Shown: positions 12,701-23,707 of the stretch, in pieces
Numbering within the stretch: the first letter of the stretch is position 1
Layout of the letters: every line of letters starts with the position of its first letter
From: Diadema setosum
Taxonomy: Eukaryota > Echinodermata > Echinoidea > Diadematoida > Diadematidae
Assembly (NCBI RefSeq): GCF_964275005.1
Contig: NC_092688.1
Span: forward strand, 21,891,903 to 21,955,902
Length of the DNA: 64,000 nucleotides
Reading direction: 5' to 3'
Translations under genes and position numbers: made by a program
The notes under the pieces: model-generated
Database searches by the model: none
What the model saw: only the letters and a program-made list of their open reading frames with translations
What the model was told of the DNA's origin: nothing

Positions 12701-15641
12701 CCACACTATCATGATCAAGGGGAGGCAAGACAGTTTTTCACTGCTTGACAATAGAAGGTATGCTCCTAGCAACCTCCGCAGTGTTCATTCAAGCTTAGCG
12801 CCAGCAGTCTAGCACGACCAGTCAGTAACCAGGATGCCACTCACTGACAAATAAGATCACTTCCTCGTTGCTAGGGGCGGGGTCTAGCTGCGGCGCTAAA
12901 TCCAAATCTTCGGACACATTTCTGTTCCGTTGACAGTCGGAAAAATCATGGCCCAGAAAAACGCTATTTTCTTGCTTTTCCTTCCGTTATTTAGCTTCGA
13001 AATTTCGGCAGATGTTAGACGATACATTAGACTACAAAATTATGCCAAAAACAAAAATCCGATCGTTTTGACCGCTTTTGATGATCTGACTTCAAACTCG
13101 ATTTTCTTGGCTCGGCCGTCAGCGACTTTAGGATCCTTTTGTTGTAGCGGGTCACATATTCATATGTTTGTATGCACATCTAAACATATTGTACATACTT
13201 AGTCTCACCTCTGCATTTGAGTCTGACATGCTTATTCGACGGACACTCAGTGGTTTCCAGTGAACAATCCATTAAGCGGAGGGAACCTGTGAATTGATAT
13301 GAAAATTGCTTGTAGATTTGTTATTCGAAAGATTATCTCGTCACTAGCAAAAGTTATCATAATGATGCTGCATTATATTTGGTTATGCCAAATATCTCAT
13401 GTTTCTCTCAAAGTATGAGTTTTAAACTTTTCCTAAAATTCTCAGGGCACATGTGGATGTATCATGCTTACTGCACACTGTCGTATACCGTAGAAGGGTT
13501 TGTACTTTTTAAGATGAATTTCTGATTTCGATTCCTGAAGGTGCGTTAATCCTTGGAAAGATATTAAGATATCTTAGTATCAGGGCTGCACTCTACTCAT
13601 GCTGGTGTATGTTTTTAATGCTTAAATTCACTATCTCGGCGCTATTCTGAAATCTTTATGTTGCTGACTATTCTGCCCGCATCTTATAGAAATTAAACAG
13701 TGCAGCACATGATGCTTACATCTCATCTTTTCAATGGCTTAGTACAGTCTCAAATTTCAAAACAACCTTTAACTTTGCAACTTGCAGTTGTAGTCGTCGT
13801 TAAAACTGAGTTATCAAAATTTTGTAAAATCAAGGTTTCCTTGCAAAAATCCTTTTTTTTTTGGGGGGGGGGTGACTTTCGAAGAATCACAAACAATTAA
13901 TGTGCATACATAATATTACTGTAATATTACGATATTTATCATTATGTTTCGTAACATTCTGCGACTCAGATGATCTGAGCGTTCAATACTGTTTAATTAC
14001 TTTACAAACGTAGAATGGAATAGAACACTATCTCAATCATTTGCCAGATGCAAAGTATGTTCTACCCCGATGCAATATACATATATTCGCGTAATTTGTC
14101 ACCCGAACACACGGGGCCTACGTTTTCCCTGCTAAAGCTGTTTAGTGCTTTGTAGTTATAATCAGATAGTAAAGAATGACAATGCACACAACATAGCCAT
14201 ATGATATATAAGTTGCATTAGGCATCGTCTCATGGATTTCTCTTTTTTTTTTTCATTCTGCTGACTAATACACGAAATTTTCGTAACGTACTGCAGGAAT
14301 CTTCCTGGACCTCTCCAAGGCCTAACACGATTAACCACGACATTCTTCTTTATAAACTTAATCATTATGGCATACGTGGGAAGGCCTTGGAATGGTTCAG
14401 AAGCCATTTGAAAGACAGAAAACAATTTGTTTGTATAAACAATGAAAGATCTTCTTTGCGTTCAGTTGATTGTGGAGTTCCACAAGGAAGTATACTAGGG
14501 CCGTTACTTTTTATTATCTACATCAATGATTTTCCAAAATCTTCAAATGTTCTTTCTTTTATATTATTTGCAGATGATTCTAATCTTTTCTTTTCTCATT
14601 CAAATCCTCATACATGAGTTGATATTATGAATGTAGAATTGAACAAGATAATGCAATGGCTAAGAGCAAATACATTATCGCTTAATTTGCAGAAAACAAA
14701 TGTGATGTTATTTAGTAATACTCTTGATAAATTGCCACATGATATAATTTTTGAAAATGAAGTGATAAAACAGGTTCATTCTGTTAGATGTCTTGGTGTA
14801 ACTATAGACAGTAAGCTTTCTTGAAAACAACATTATAGATTGTATATGCCGCACAATTTCCAGTAACATAGGTGTAATCAATAAAGTAAAGTTTTGTTTT
14901 CCTGTTAAAACGTTGTTAATGTTATATTCAACGTTAATTTTACCTTATTTGATGTATTGAATTCTAGAATGGGGAAATACACATTCAACTTATTTGGATT
15001 GATTATTTTTGTTTTAAAAAAAGTACTTCGAGTAATATGTAATACCTCCAAATATTCCCATACTGACGGATTATTTGTGGAGAATAAGGTTTTGAAAATA
15101 AGGTTTTTGTATTATTATTACCTTGGTCAATTTATGTACAGTTTGCATAATAATTCACTTCCTTTAGTTTTTGAAAATATGTTTAATAAGAATAAAAATA
15201 TTCATAAATACCCCACTCGTCAAACAGATGAGTATCATTTGCCCCTCACCCGAACTTTACTTACAAAATCCACGTTTATTTACAGTGACCCAAAATTTAG
15301 GAATTCCCTCGAGAAAAATATAAAAGATTCTATTAGTTTGAAATCATTCTCTAGTAATCTAAAGAAATATTTGATTAGCTCATATGTACCCCATGATTAG
15401 TTTGACTGTTTGGAATTGTTCTTTTTTCTTCACCCTGCATCGAGAATGCTGACCTTCCCTTCGCTCTCTCTACTCCCCCCTCCCTCACTCCCTCTCTCTC
15501 TTTCCCTACTCTCTTCTGTGTGTGCACAATGTATGTGGATGCATACATGTGTGTGTACGTGCGTGTGTGTGCGTATGTGTGTGTGTGCTTGTGTGTATAT
15601 GTGTGTGTATGTGTGTGTGTGTATGTGTGTATGTGTGTGCA

Positions 15642-15678
<37 letters not shown>

Positions 15679-18600
15679 GTGTGAAAGCGTATGCTTCATG
15701 TTACCATCCGATTCGATTGAATGAAAACTGTATACTTCCAATGATTACCTTGTACGGTACATGTATCGTTGTATTGTGTTATAAAGCCATGTATAGTTAA
15801 TGTATTGCAGTAATGTAACGTAAGTGAGGGGACTGCACTATACAAGTTCGCTTTTTAGCGCCCCTCAATTTTCATTTCCATGAAGTTCTTTTAATAACAA
15901 ATATGTATTATTATGTTCTAAGATATGTAATCATTTGAAGTGTATTACTTGAGTATATTGATTGGAAATGAAAATAAAAAACATGCATGTGAACATGCAT
16001 GTGTGAAATGAAATGAAATGAAATGTTGAGTACGGTATATTATACATGCATAGCAGATTTACTTAGTACTCAAACCGACATGGATAATACCGTAGGGACA
16101 TGAGAGCCAGATCCTGTTCCGTGATTCCGTGTTTCGCATAGTCTCATTCGAATACCGTTCTGCCGCTGGAAAACCGAGTTCTCCGCAGATCAATTCAGCA
16201 ATTTTGGCCGTGAATCCATAAAGGCAAACATATCTGTCTGGTTTGAAGACTACTACACCTTCTGTGGGGGAGGGTCCATCAACCAGCTTCACTGATGATC
16301 CTTGAAAATTATCAAGATCCAAAGAGGAAATCGGGTTCACTGATGATGATAATAATGAGTGGTGGATGCATGTCGCTTTATACCTGATTGATCAATCTGC
16401 GCGATGTGTTTGATTTGCCAAGGATTTCTGTTTCTTTGGCAAGAGAGCGAGTAGTCTCGTTATTAGTATAGACAATAAACTAATAAAATCCAGCATATTT
16501 TCTGTAAATTAACCCCCTCTCCAAGGGGAAAACGTAAAGAATGAAACAAAGAATGCAATTGAGCTATGCCATTAAAAAATTCCGGATGAAAAAAAGAAGA
16601 AGATATTTTCCGATCTACTGTTATCTGGCTGTATTATCACAAAGGCTAGATTTGGGCTAATTGGTCTCCATAATAAAACGACGATTTAATTACCGAATAT
16701 GGAATGTGAGATATTCTCACAAGTGCTGAATTATGCAATTGTAGGGTTAATCGGTCGTATGATTAATAGGGTTCCGGAAAACGAATATAAACAAAACCGT
16801 GAATCAAAGCCTATATCAAATACAACACATTGCAAATGAATGAAGGAAACAAACAATCAGTCAAAGAAAGAAACGGAAATTAAAGAGATAGAAGGTGAAT
16901 TGGAACATTAACCTCATGATTATGATTAGTCAATGCTATTGAAGGGGCTCTCCGTGGGCACAGAACGTATATGAAAAGCAAAAACGAGAAACACGAACAA
17001 TATACATGTAAGTGGGAAAATACGATACCTGAGATGATACTAAGAGGAGGAAGAGTGAAAGAAAGGTAAAAGAGAGAACAGTGGGTATAATATCATTGAA
17101 AATATGAAAACAAAAAATGTTAATGATCTTTTTGTCTGACTGATCCTTTTATTTAAAAATTTCTCTTAAAACTCGATAAACTTTGTGGCTCCTTAAAATT
17201 TGAGCAAGAAACTTCCATACTTCGCCCAAATGATTTATGATAGATCTCTTTCCAAAGTTTAGGTCCATGACAGAAAGAATTCTGCTTGTCTTTTTGTTAA
17301 GGGTTCGTGAACAAAATTTTAAAAGTTGTCCGAGTAGTGTAGGGTATTTGTGCATTATCATATTCTTCATAATATTATATATATATTATAGAATAGGTAT
17401 TGAGGTAATTGATTTGTATCTTATTTGTTTATGAAATATAATCTTATATTTCATACCTAACCATTAGCAATGTTGTTAAAGAGTGAAAACATGAGCGAAA
17501 ATTGGTGCTGAAAACTTCATACTCATAACTTTCTTTAGTATTAAAGGGCTTACATGAAAGTTTTCCACAGATATTCCCCTAAACAACAATGTAATAATTA
17601 TTAAAGACCCAAAGATAAGGACAGCATGACTAGAGCTAATGCGAATTTAACTGTCGAATATTACAATAGTTCAAATGTGTTTTGACTTTCTCTATCAATG
17701 TCTATATTAGGAGATAATTTCTTATCATGTCAACAGATATGAGAGACAGAGTGAAAAAAGAGGAAACAAGGCAACACCAAGAATGACAAAAGTTGTTCAG
17801 CAAAAAGCTCAGTCCATTGCCAAGTTAAAGAAATGCATTTTAAAGACTGTTAAAATCATCAACTGTATCGGACTGCTTGAAATGTGTGGGTAATTTGTTT
17901 TATAACTCAGCAGCTGTCAGTTTCAAAGACCTCGCACCATAAAAAGTTGTTGATATCACAGGGCCGAACAAAAGAAGTTTTGACTAAGATTGAAGGTTTC
18001 TTGCCGGACGACATTTTGTTTTCAACTGTTGTAGATGGTGGGGTCTACTACCATGGTTAAAATCTTGAGGCTAATTCGTTGAGAAACTGGCATCAATGCA
18101 ATTGCTTTAAAATTGAAATTAAATGCACATTAGGTCAACCACGAGTAACCAATCTAGCCGCAGACTTTTGTATTCATTACAACTTTTGGATTTCATTGTT
18201 CGTTGGAACATATAGAATACCATTACAAAACTCAAGGCGAGACATTATGAAAGCATGAAATCTCTGTGTCAACTTCCTGCTCGCTGGCACTATACGCGAC
18301 GTATTACAAAGTGAAAGGGTTATAAACAAGTGGATTTCCAATTAGAGTGATGACGCTTATCAATATGATATCATTAGTAGCAAATGTGCCCAATAAATTC
18401 TCATTCATTTCTTGTTTATTTATTGCTAATTCTAATTAGTTGTAAATTGGAAATAAAGCAGTGGAATATCATATACTTTTTATTTCAAAAACTCATTTAA
18501 CGGGGTAAAGATTGTGGGCATATGTTGGGCTAGTTGCATACCAATTTTAGAAAAAAGCAGACATAACATTAAATAACATTTGATAGTGTTGATATAGCGA

Positions 18601-18792
18601 AAGTTCACCTGATATCAAAAGTACAGCTGAGTATATTGATGTAATCATCATATTAATGTAATCATCCTGCAAGCGTGTTCAGGCAAGGCAGATGGAAAAG
18701 ACAACTTCATTGTCGACAAAAAATACGTAATAATAATTCAGAGAGAATAAGATGTTGCCTAATTGTTGTCTTATCGAAGTCTTTATGCGTGT

Positions 18793-18865
<73 letters not shown>

Positions 18866-21800
18866 ATATTTACGTAAATAATTTAGCGCATAATTTACAA
18901 ATAAAATGGACGGAAGCTTGGGAGAGCGTAGCCAGCTAACTTTCATATAACGAAGTGAAAGGCTAATTCTGCGTATTATGTCAAATTTTGATCATTGTAG
19001 AGACTTATCGAGCGTGTTCAATAAAGCCGTTGATAACAGTCAATAACATTGTTCTGCAAAAATTTTGCAAAGAAAGAAATTAGGAGTATTTACATATACC
19101 CACGGACCGTATCAAAATAAGATACCTGCATTAGATTACTGTTTGTACCTAGAAATGTTTGATAAAGGGTACTTGCTCCCATGTCCGTTATGTGGCCCAT
19201 TAAAATATTTCTATTAATTTTTTATCAACTCATATTTATGAGTAATTTGAAAACAAAATCGAAGTCATGAAGTTTAAACATTTCATGTTGGTGCCTTTGT
19301 AACATGAGAATTTATATCTACAGATTGACTGAAAATGAAATTTCTGACATCTTATTTTCCTTATATTTGTCATTTTCTCCTTTTTGGGGCCTATCGCTCC
19401 TCCGTGACAGAAAGATACGTTTCACCCTCTGCGTACTAGAACAATATCGCAAAGTAAACAACAATCTTTTTACAGGGCGGAGAGGATGTTATGGGAATAC
19501 CTGTTTTCCGAAATGTGGTTTTGTTCACTTTACTTGTTCTCAGACACAGATAACAGATATTTCAGTGAGAGAATACTCTGCAAAAATGGTTCTATATAAC
19601 CCTATATCGTGCATCCCTCTTCGTATTTTTCATCTGTTTTCTCCTTGTTCGGGCAAAGTAGAGGTATTGTCGAGCCTACATAATCATCTTAAGGCTTCTC
19701 CTACACATTTTTTTTTTTTTGTATGTATATACGTATTTGTCTTTAAATCAAAGGTTTTGTTTACTCTAATACATATTTTTTTTTTTCCGCTTTGATAGCT
19801 GTAGCTGTGCTGTGTAGCTTCGGTCGAGTATTCTTCAAATGTAACAATACGTAAAGAGAGAAAAAAGTATTTCAGGAGTACTATACAACTATATATGCTC
19901 ATATTTTTTTTAAGTGTATTGGTTACCTCTGGTCCGTCCGATATCCGGAAATTAATACCAAAGATTTCAGGGAACTGCAAATAAACAAGCTTGCGTTGAT
20001 AAACACATCATGCACGCTCATTCTCTATTTTCCATTCTTTCTGTATCACTGATAATTTTGTTCATGGTACCTATGTTCAGAGGAGAATTAATTCCTCTGA
20101 GTTAATATGAAAATAAACAAATTTAAAAAGTGAATTACCATGCCAAAGAAGAGTTTGAAAAAGTAAGGCTCATACAACAGCAATGACCATCGGAGAAAGT
20201 AATATGAAACAACAAGAATGTAATTACTTGAAATTTTGAGTGGCAATGAATGTAGAATGCATGCAAATATAAATTCTACAAATGTATATTACATCAGAAA
20301 TTTAGGGGTCTGTAAAAAAACAAACAATAGAAAATGATACGATAGTGAATCATATTCTTGCTTTCGTCTGTGCTCATGTAATATACGCTATTCAAAAGCA
20401 AAAACTATTTTACCATTACAATCAGTGACTGATCATCATCGTTATGCATTAGTAATATTATTGCTTCAACGATATCATCATCATCGTCGTCATCTCATCA
20501 TCTTCATCATCATCATCAATGTAATCATCATGATCATTATCATCACGATTATCGTTATCTTGTCACGATTATCATCATTACGGTACAGTAAAGCCAATGT
20601 CAATTGACTCGTCACTTTCCACAGAAACTACTGTCAGTATTTTCTCCACTCATCTCCAGGCTCTTTAAATTCCTTATCCATTGAAACACCGATAATAATA
20701 ATGTGGTAAGTACATTGTAAGTCACATCCTTAAGACTCATTTATTTATTCCTGCAACCGTTAATACAAAAGTCTAATTCCGGGAAAAATCTAAACACCGC
20801 CTGCTAAATACAATCTAAATTCTAATCTTGTGGATGGTCACTGGGTTAGAGGTATCAGGTTAAGTTTAATGTACTTATCTGCTTTGACAAAGCATTTTAT
20901 GAATCTAAGTGGCTCGGAGTTGCTCCTCGGTTTGAATGCGAATATAACATAGTGATTATTGCCAATTTGAACTAAATGCATATTACTTTGAAGGAGAAAT
21001 TATGCGCTACCTTTTTTCTTTTCGAAAACTGTGTAAGTATACATGTTTGCACATGTTGAGTCTTGAAATCACCTGCATGATCTTCACAAGTGTTTTATAC
21101 CCTAGGTATATCTGTATTCATATTTGTGGTTTCATGACGAAAAAGTATGCTTAAGCAAAAATGGAAAAATCCATGTACACATTTGACCTCTGTTCCAGGT
21201 TCCAGCAAAAATGACACACTTATAGACCCATTTATACTCGAGATAAAGTCATTATACTCACCGTTGAAACACTGCAACATCAACCTGAATATCACTGGGA
21301 ACTTATATATTCCATATCCGTATCTTCGTCTTATGGGTCAGTGACAGGAGAACAGAAGACAGCGTGTGATTCTCAATCAGAATTTTGGATGATTTCTTAG
21401 ATATTTCATCCAGAACATCAATTCCCATGACTTTGTTGTTGGTAGACTCAATTTCTGAAAGGATTCGCCGTCCACGGGGTGCCCGTATAACCCAGATATG
21501 ACCCTTTGTGACGCAGTCTGCATCACACGACAGATTTAGGGACAGTGGATCATCGGAACAGTTCAGAGAGAAATCTGCAAAGAAAAAAAATCGGGACGTG
21601 GAAGTAAATCTTTGACCATTTCTTACGAGCCTTTGCGAAATCCCCACTAAAGAGTAATCACTGCTTTAGCGCTTGGACAAATGAGTATAAAACAGACGCA
21701 CAAATTAGGAAAAAAAAACACCCTCCAACTATTTATCAATACTCTCTGATCAAGTCTAAGTTAACAGTTTTACTGTTCAATTTGACAGAATAATTTTTCG

Positions 21801-22211
21801 AAAAGAGAAAACGATATCTCTATCTTCTGTATGTGTGCCTTTTGTACAATCTATCTTTATTTTATTTTTTTTTTAGCTTCGCACTGCCAATCTGGAAAAC
21901 GACTTTGATTAGCCTCATCTGCTCTCAATGCTAGCAGTTTAACTGCTGTACCGCTATACTGGATATCAATGGTGAATATAAAATCAAGCGGTGGCTTAAA
22001 AGTCGGGAAAACTATAAGATAATTGTGTTAAACTGACTCTACTAGGTTTTCTTGTTACAGAAATGCAGACAATCCAAGGGATGAATAACTATGTGAAATA
22101 CGTATTCATAGAAACAAAATACTTACACTCTGTAGTTGTTTCCGGCGTTGACGACGTAGTGAACGGATTGTAAAAAATGAGACCAGCAAACACCCATACA
22201 AATGAAGCCAT
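7480..22211 (-). CDS. Gene A: CUB/SRCR/WSC/CCP single-pass receptor (spliced, ten exons)
   Basis: A predicted type I membrane receptor. Exons from 5' to 3' on the minus strand: signal 22127-22211, CUB-like 21262-21574, SRCR part 1 16091-16300, SRCR part 2 13209-13286, WSC 11815-12090, CCP 10478-10699, stalk 9484-9546, duplicated stalk 9040-9102, transmembrane 8465-8585, tail 7480-8038. All have GT/AG borders with matching phases: 1 throughout the ectodomain, 2 before the tail. The architecture implies sugar/protein-binding modules outside and SH2-docking tyrosines inside. The ectodomain reads cleanly except at the end of the CUB exon, where an in-frame TAA and a shift separate the domain from its conserved donor. 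Either that copy is impaired or the exon border differs. Introns hold a LINE and two MITEs. I do not recognise a named orthologue; an innate immune role is inference. Confidence 0.75.
8465..8585 (-). CDS. Gene A exon 9: transmembrane segment
   Basis: Begins in phase 1 after CTTCCAG and reads STSETNVIIYSLTG, then FLCVALVLLIILTM and TRCKNQQKT. That is one hydrophobic helix followed by a basic stop-transfer, giving type I topology. It ends in phase 2 (AC) at GTGAGT. Confidence 0.8.
9040..9102 (-). CDS. Gene A exon 8: duplicated Ser/Thr-rich stalk
   Basis: A 63-bp phase 1-1 exon reading GDRKHIPESRTSAMSSPTSS, with acceptor CAACAG and donor GTAAGT. The duplication (period 444 bp) includes about 110 bp of intron past the donor, for example GTACAAGGAGAAGGG at about 8960 and 9405 on the + strand. 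It lengthens the stalk without changing phase. Confidence 0.7.
9484..9546 (-). CDS. Gene A exon 7: Ser/Thr-rich stalk
   Basis: A 63-bp phase 1-1 exon (acceptor CAACAG, donor GTGAGT) reading GDRKHILELMTSAMSSATSS. Probably an O-glycosylated stalk between the CCP and membrane. It has a near copy 444 bp downstream. Confidence 0.7.
9653..9745. repeat. (CA)n-rich microsatellite
   Basis: CACATA hexamers followed by pure CA repeats. Confidence 0.9.
10478..10699 (-). CDS. Gene A exon 6: CCP/sushi domain
   Basis: After acceptor GATAG it reads VSVGVCDHPRHVTNG, then FGSKIILTCREGYVINGSAT, LQC and WSTYFPVWNASEPSC, with the four cysteines and the late Trp of a complement-control-protein module. It ends TTIG in phase 1 at GTACGC, a weaker donor than in B (GTGCGT). 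CCP modules bind proteins, often complement components. Confidence 0.85.
11074..11646. mobile_element. Foldback MITE with TTAA target duplication
   Basis: TTAA flanks both ends (11070-11073 and 11647-11650). The terminal arms AGAGGAAATTCACTCCAAAT and its near-complement at the right end continue as arms including ACGAGTTCAACGGTA. Large arms and TTAA sites suggest a piggyBac-type non-autonomous element. It sits in gene A intron 5. Confidence 0.75.
11815..12090 (-). CDS. Gene A exon 5: WSC domain
   Basis: Acceptor CTACGTAG, then DPGFLGCYQGDDRVVQAF, ECVSHC, a GKCTCFQPEDYN segment, and a C..SSAC..DWRC end. This is the WSC pattern of paired cysteines around G.AV...G.C.C. WSC domains are thought to bind carbohydrate. 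It ends FSR in phase 1 at GTGAGT. Gene B is very close; gene C is interrupted at this exon's end. Confidence 0.85.
12557..13155. mobile_element. Non-autonomous inverted-repeat DNA element (TIR GTGACCCGCTACAAC)
   Basis: Terminal inverted repeats start GTGACCCGCTACAACAAAAG, and the last 19 bp are the complement. Both ends are flanked by ATAT (12553-12556 and 13156-13159), a 4-bp target duplication. It shares internal sequence with the element at 22945, including a GCTAGGGGCGG block. It lies in gene A intron 4, 54 bp from exon 4. No transposase is present. Confidence 0.85.
13209..13286 (-). CDS. Gene A exon 4: SRCR-like domain, part 2
   Basis: A 78-bp exon, CACAG acceptor and GTGAGA donor, phase 1 on both sides. 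Reads SLRLMDCSLETTECPSNK, then HVRLKCRG, supplying the last cysteines of the SRCR-like domain begun in exon 3. Near-identical exons exist in genes B and C. Confidence 0.75.
14270..16024 (+). mobile_element. 5'-truncated, decayed LINE (RT domain to 3' tail)
   Basis: Reads GIFLDLSKA.., TINHDILLYKLNHYGIRGKA, then VDCGVPQGSILGPLLFIIYI and FADDSNLF, the fingers/palm motifs of a non-LTR reverse transcriptase; the FADD box marks the catalytic site. A C-terminal part (about 14957-15400) ends SSYVPHD. Frameshifts and stops separate the parts (for example after PHT at 14617 and after KLS at 14824). The element ends in (TGAAA)n at about 16003-16024. It lies antisense in intron 3 of gene A. A TG-rich microsatellite sits in its 3' region. 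Confidence 0.85.
15535..15685. repeat. (TG)n/(TGTATG)n microsatellite
   Basis: Imperfect TG repeats within the 3' region of the LINE. Long open frames on both strands here are artefacts of the repeat. Confidence 0.9.
16091..16300 (-). CDS. Gene A exon 3: SRCR-like domain, part 1
   Basis: Begins after TTTTCAAG in phase 1 and reads SSVKLVDGPSPTEGVVVF, then YVCLYGFTAKIAELICGELG and FPAAERY. This is the SRCR pattern (VRLVGG...EG.V.V, VC..G....A..ICRELGFP), shortened. It ends CPYG in phase 1 at donor GTATTA. A LINE tail ends only about 67 bp downstream in the next intron. Confidence 0.75.
17830..17940 (-). mobile_element. LINE C-terminal relic
   Basis: Minus-strand translation gives RSLKLTAAEL*NKLPTHF followed by a DDF block. 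This resembles the conserved C-terminal segment of CR1/L2-type LINE reverse transcriptases (A..LWN.LP..I..S.....FK). It has stops and is a short decayed fragment in intron 2 of gene A. Confidence 0.45.
18796..18861. repeat. (TA)n microsatellite
   Basis: TA dinucleotides with a single CA interruption near the middle. Confidence 0.95.
20455..20580. repeat. (ATC)n-rich imperfect trinucleotide repeat
   Basis: Interspersed CATCAT, CGTCGT and ATCATT triplets. Confidence 0.85.
21262..21574 (-). CDS. Gene A exon 2: CUB-like domain
   Basis: A consensus acceptor (TTTGCAG) gives FSLNC...LSCDADC, then W-V-I-R-A-P-R-G-R-R-I, a CUB-like strand pattern in which a conserved Cys pair precedes W.I.AP.G. A good donor (GTGAGT at 21261) is conserved in position in all copies. 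In the phase set by exon 1 a TAA follows IRIWNI, 38 bases before the donor. The phase needed by exon 3 instead reads IFRLMLQCFN up to the donor. So the exon is homologous throughout but its frame breaks in an AT-rich spot near 21305. Confidence 0.65.
22127..22211 (-). CDS. Gene A exon 1: signal peptide
   Basis: The start at 22211 is chosen because all three paralogues share MAS followed by a hydrophobic run (here MASFVWVFAGLIFYNPF) and then a short Ser/Thr stretch TTSSTPETTTE. An upstream in-frame ATG exists but its extension is not shared. The exon ends in phase 1 at a consensus donor, GTAAGT (22126-22121). Confidence 0.8.
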
Positions 22212-22944
22212 TCTCTCTTCGATTGAAAAAAAAAAAACCCAAACAAACAACACTGTATAGCAAACCAATCGCCTAATGCATAGTAGCCCTGCCCAACCCG
22301 GTACAATGCAAATGTAGTTGCGTTGAGGTAGCAAAGAACGGATTATGAAGGACGAAACCAAAGTATGATACTACTTAAACATCTTCTTCAGATTGTTAAC
22401 TAACATTTAAACCAACTGCAATTCAACACTAGGTACGCTGTGAAATCTAAGTTCAGTCCACAGTATCCCTTCCCACGGCTAGACAGCAAAATGAACGCAC
22501 AGGCTATAACTGCAGTATATGCAACTCAGTCAGGATATTCTCCTTTAAGCCAGGTGTCATGCGCTGAACAGTATGATTCAACAAAATTGTGTTCAATATT
22601 CTTCTTCTGTGTATGCTGGATGAGAAGAGGAGCCCTAAAGGTGCGCGTGATGTCAATGCGCAACCATTCGGCCACTCCCTGCATGAGTGTTCTTGTGCCA
22701 TGAAAGTTCAAAGTTGACGTCTCGATAAAGTGCCTGGTCTTTCAGGAAACAATGGATGTAATAGCATGAGAAACCACTTAAGCATGTCATGCAATTCTTC
22801 TCCTCGTAGCAACAAGGTGTTCTTTCTTTATTCTTTTGGATACCTTTGTATCCGTGATGGTTAATGGGGTAGTAACAAATTATTACCTACGCAATAGCTT
22901 TCGTTTATATCAATGATATACATAAATGATAGGTTTAAATAAAT

Positions 22945-23707
22945 GTGACACGCTACAACAAAATGATCCTAAAGTCGGGCGAGGTCGATTATTTGAAAAT
23001 TGCATGACACAATTCCCCAATCTTTCTGCTTTAAATTGATATATAACACGTCTTATAAAAATAATCGGTTGCGGAGATATCGATGTTTAAAAGAGACCAT
23101 GTCAAGACGTCTGGGAAATCACTGTTTCGAGAAAAGCGCCCTAAAAGTTCTCCTTGCGACGCAATCACAATCAAGAGACACGTAAGTCAGTATTCACCTC
23201 CGGACAATAGAAGTTAAGCCCTAGCAACCCCCGAAATGCTCATTCAAACACAGCGTCGGCGGTCTCCTCAACGACCAATCAGTGACCAGGATGTCAGGAG
23301 AAGCGGCTAGGCATAGCGCAACCCGCCCGCACGCACCAGTCGACTGGGCAGTGTGCGAGCTTCACGCTTCGGTTAGCGGCAAGCAGCAAACTGACCAATG
23401 AGATCACTCTGGTCGTTGTTAGGGGCGGAGCCTATGTGTGGCGCTCAATCCAAATGTTCGAACCAGTTTCTGCTTCGTTGAAACGCCAAAAAAAAAACAT
23501 GGCCCAGAAAAACGCTATTGTTTTATCTTTCCTTTCATAATTTTGCTTCAAAATTTCGACAGATGATAGAAGACATGTCAGACTCTAATAATATGTCAAA
23601 TTCTGAAAATCGTAAGTTTTGACCAATTTTGGTGCTCTAACTTCAAACTAGATTTTCACGGCTTCGACCGTGCGCGACTTTAGGACCATTTTGTTGTAGC
23701 GGGTCAC
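22945..23707. mobile_element. Non-autonomous inverted-repeat DNA element, second copy
   Basis: Ends GTGACACGCTACAACAAAAT and GTTGTAGCGGGTCAC are inverted. AAAT flanks both sides (22941-22944 and 23708-23711). The paralogous site near 42370 reads TTTAAATAAATGTTGTC with one AAAT and no element, so it is an empty site. The middle carries extra GC-rich sequence absent from the 12557 copy. Confidence 0.88.

Larger units (their letters stand above)
16301..21261 (-). other. Gene A intron 2
   Basis: A roughly 5-kb intron. It contains a LINE relic (17830-17940), a long TA tract (about 18796-18861) and a CAT/ATC trinucleotide stretch (about 20455-20580). No further exon is supportable. Confidence 0.6.

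Noticed and set aside
12930-13202. Possible small secreted protein (MAQKNAIFLLFLPLF, hydrophobic start)
   Set aside because: It lies inside the inverted-repeat element at 12557-13155 and runs past its end. The sister element at 22945 has the ATGGCCCAGAAAAACGC start but no comparable open frame.
15410-15800. Cys/Val and His/Ile-rich open frames
   Set aside because: Translation of a TG/CA microsatellite.
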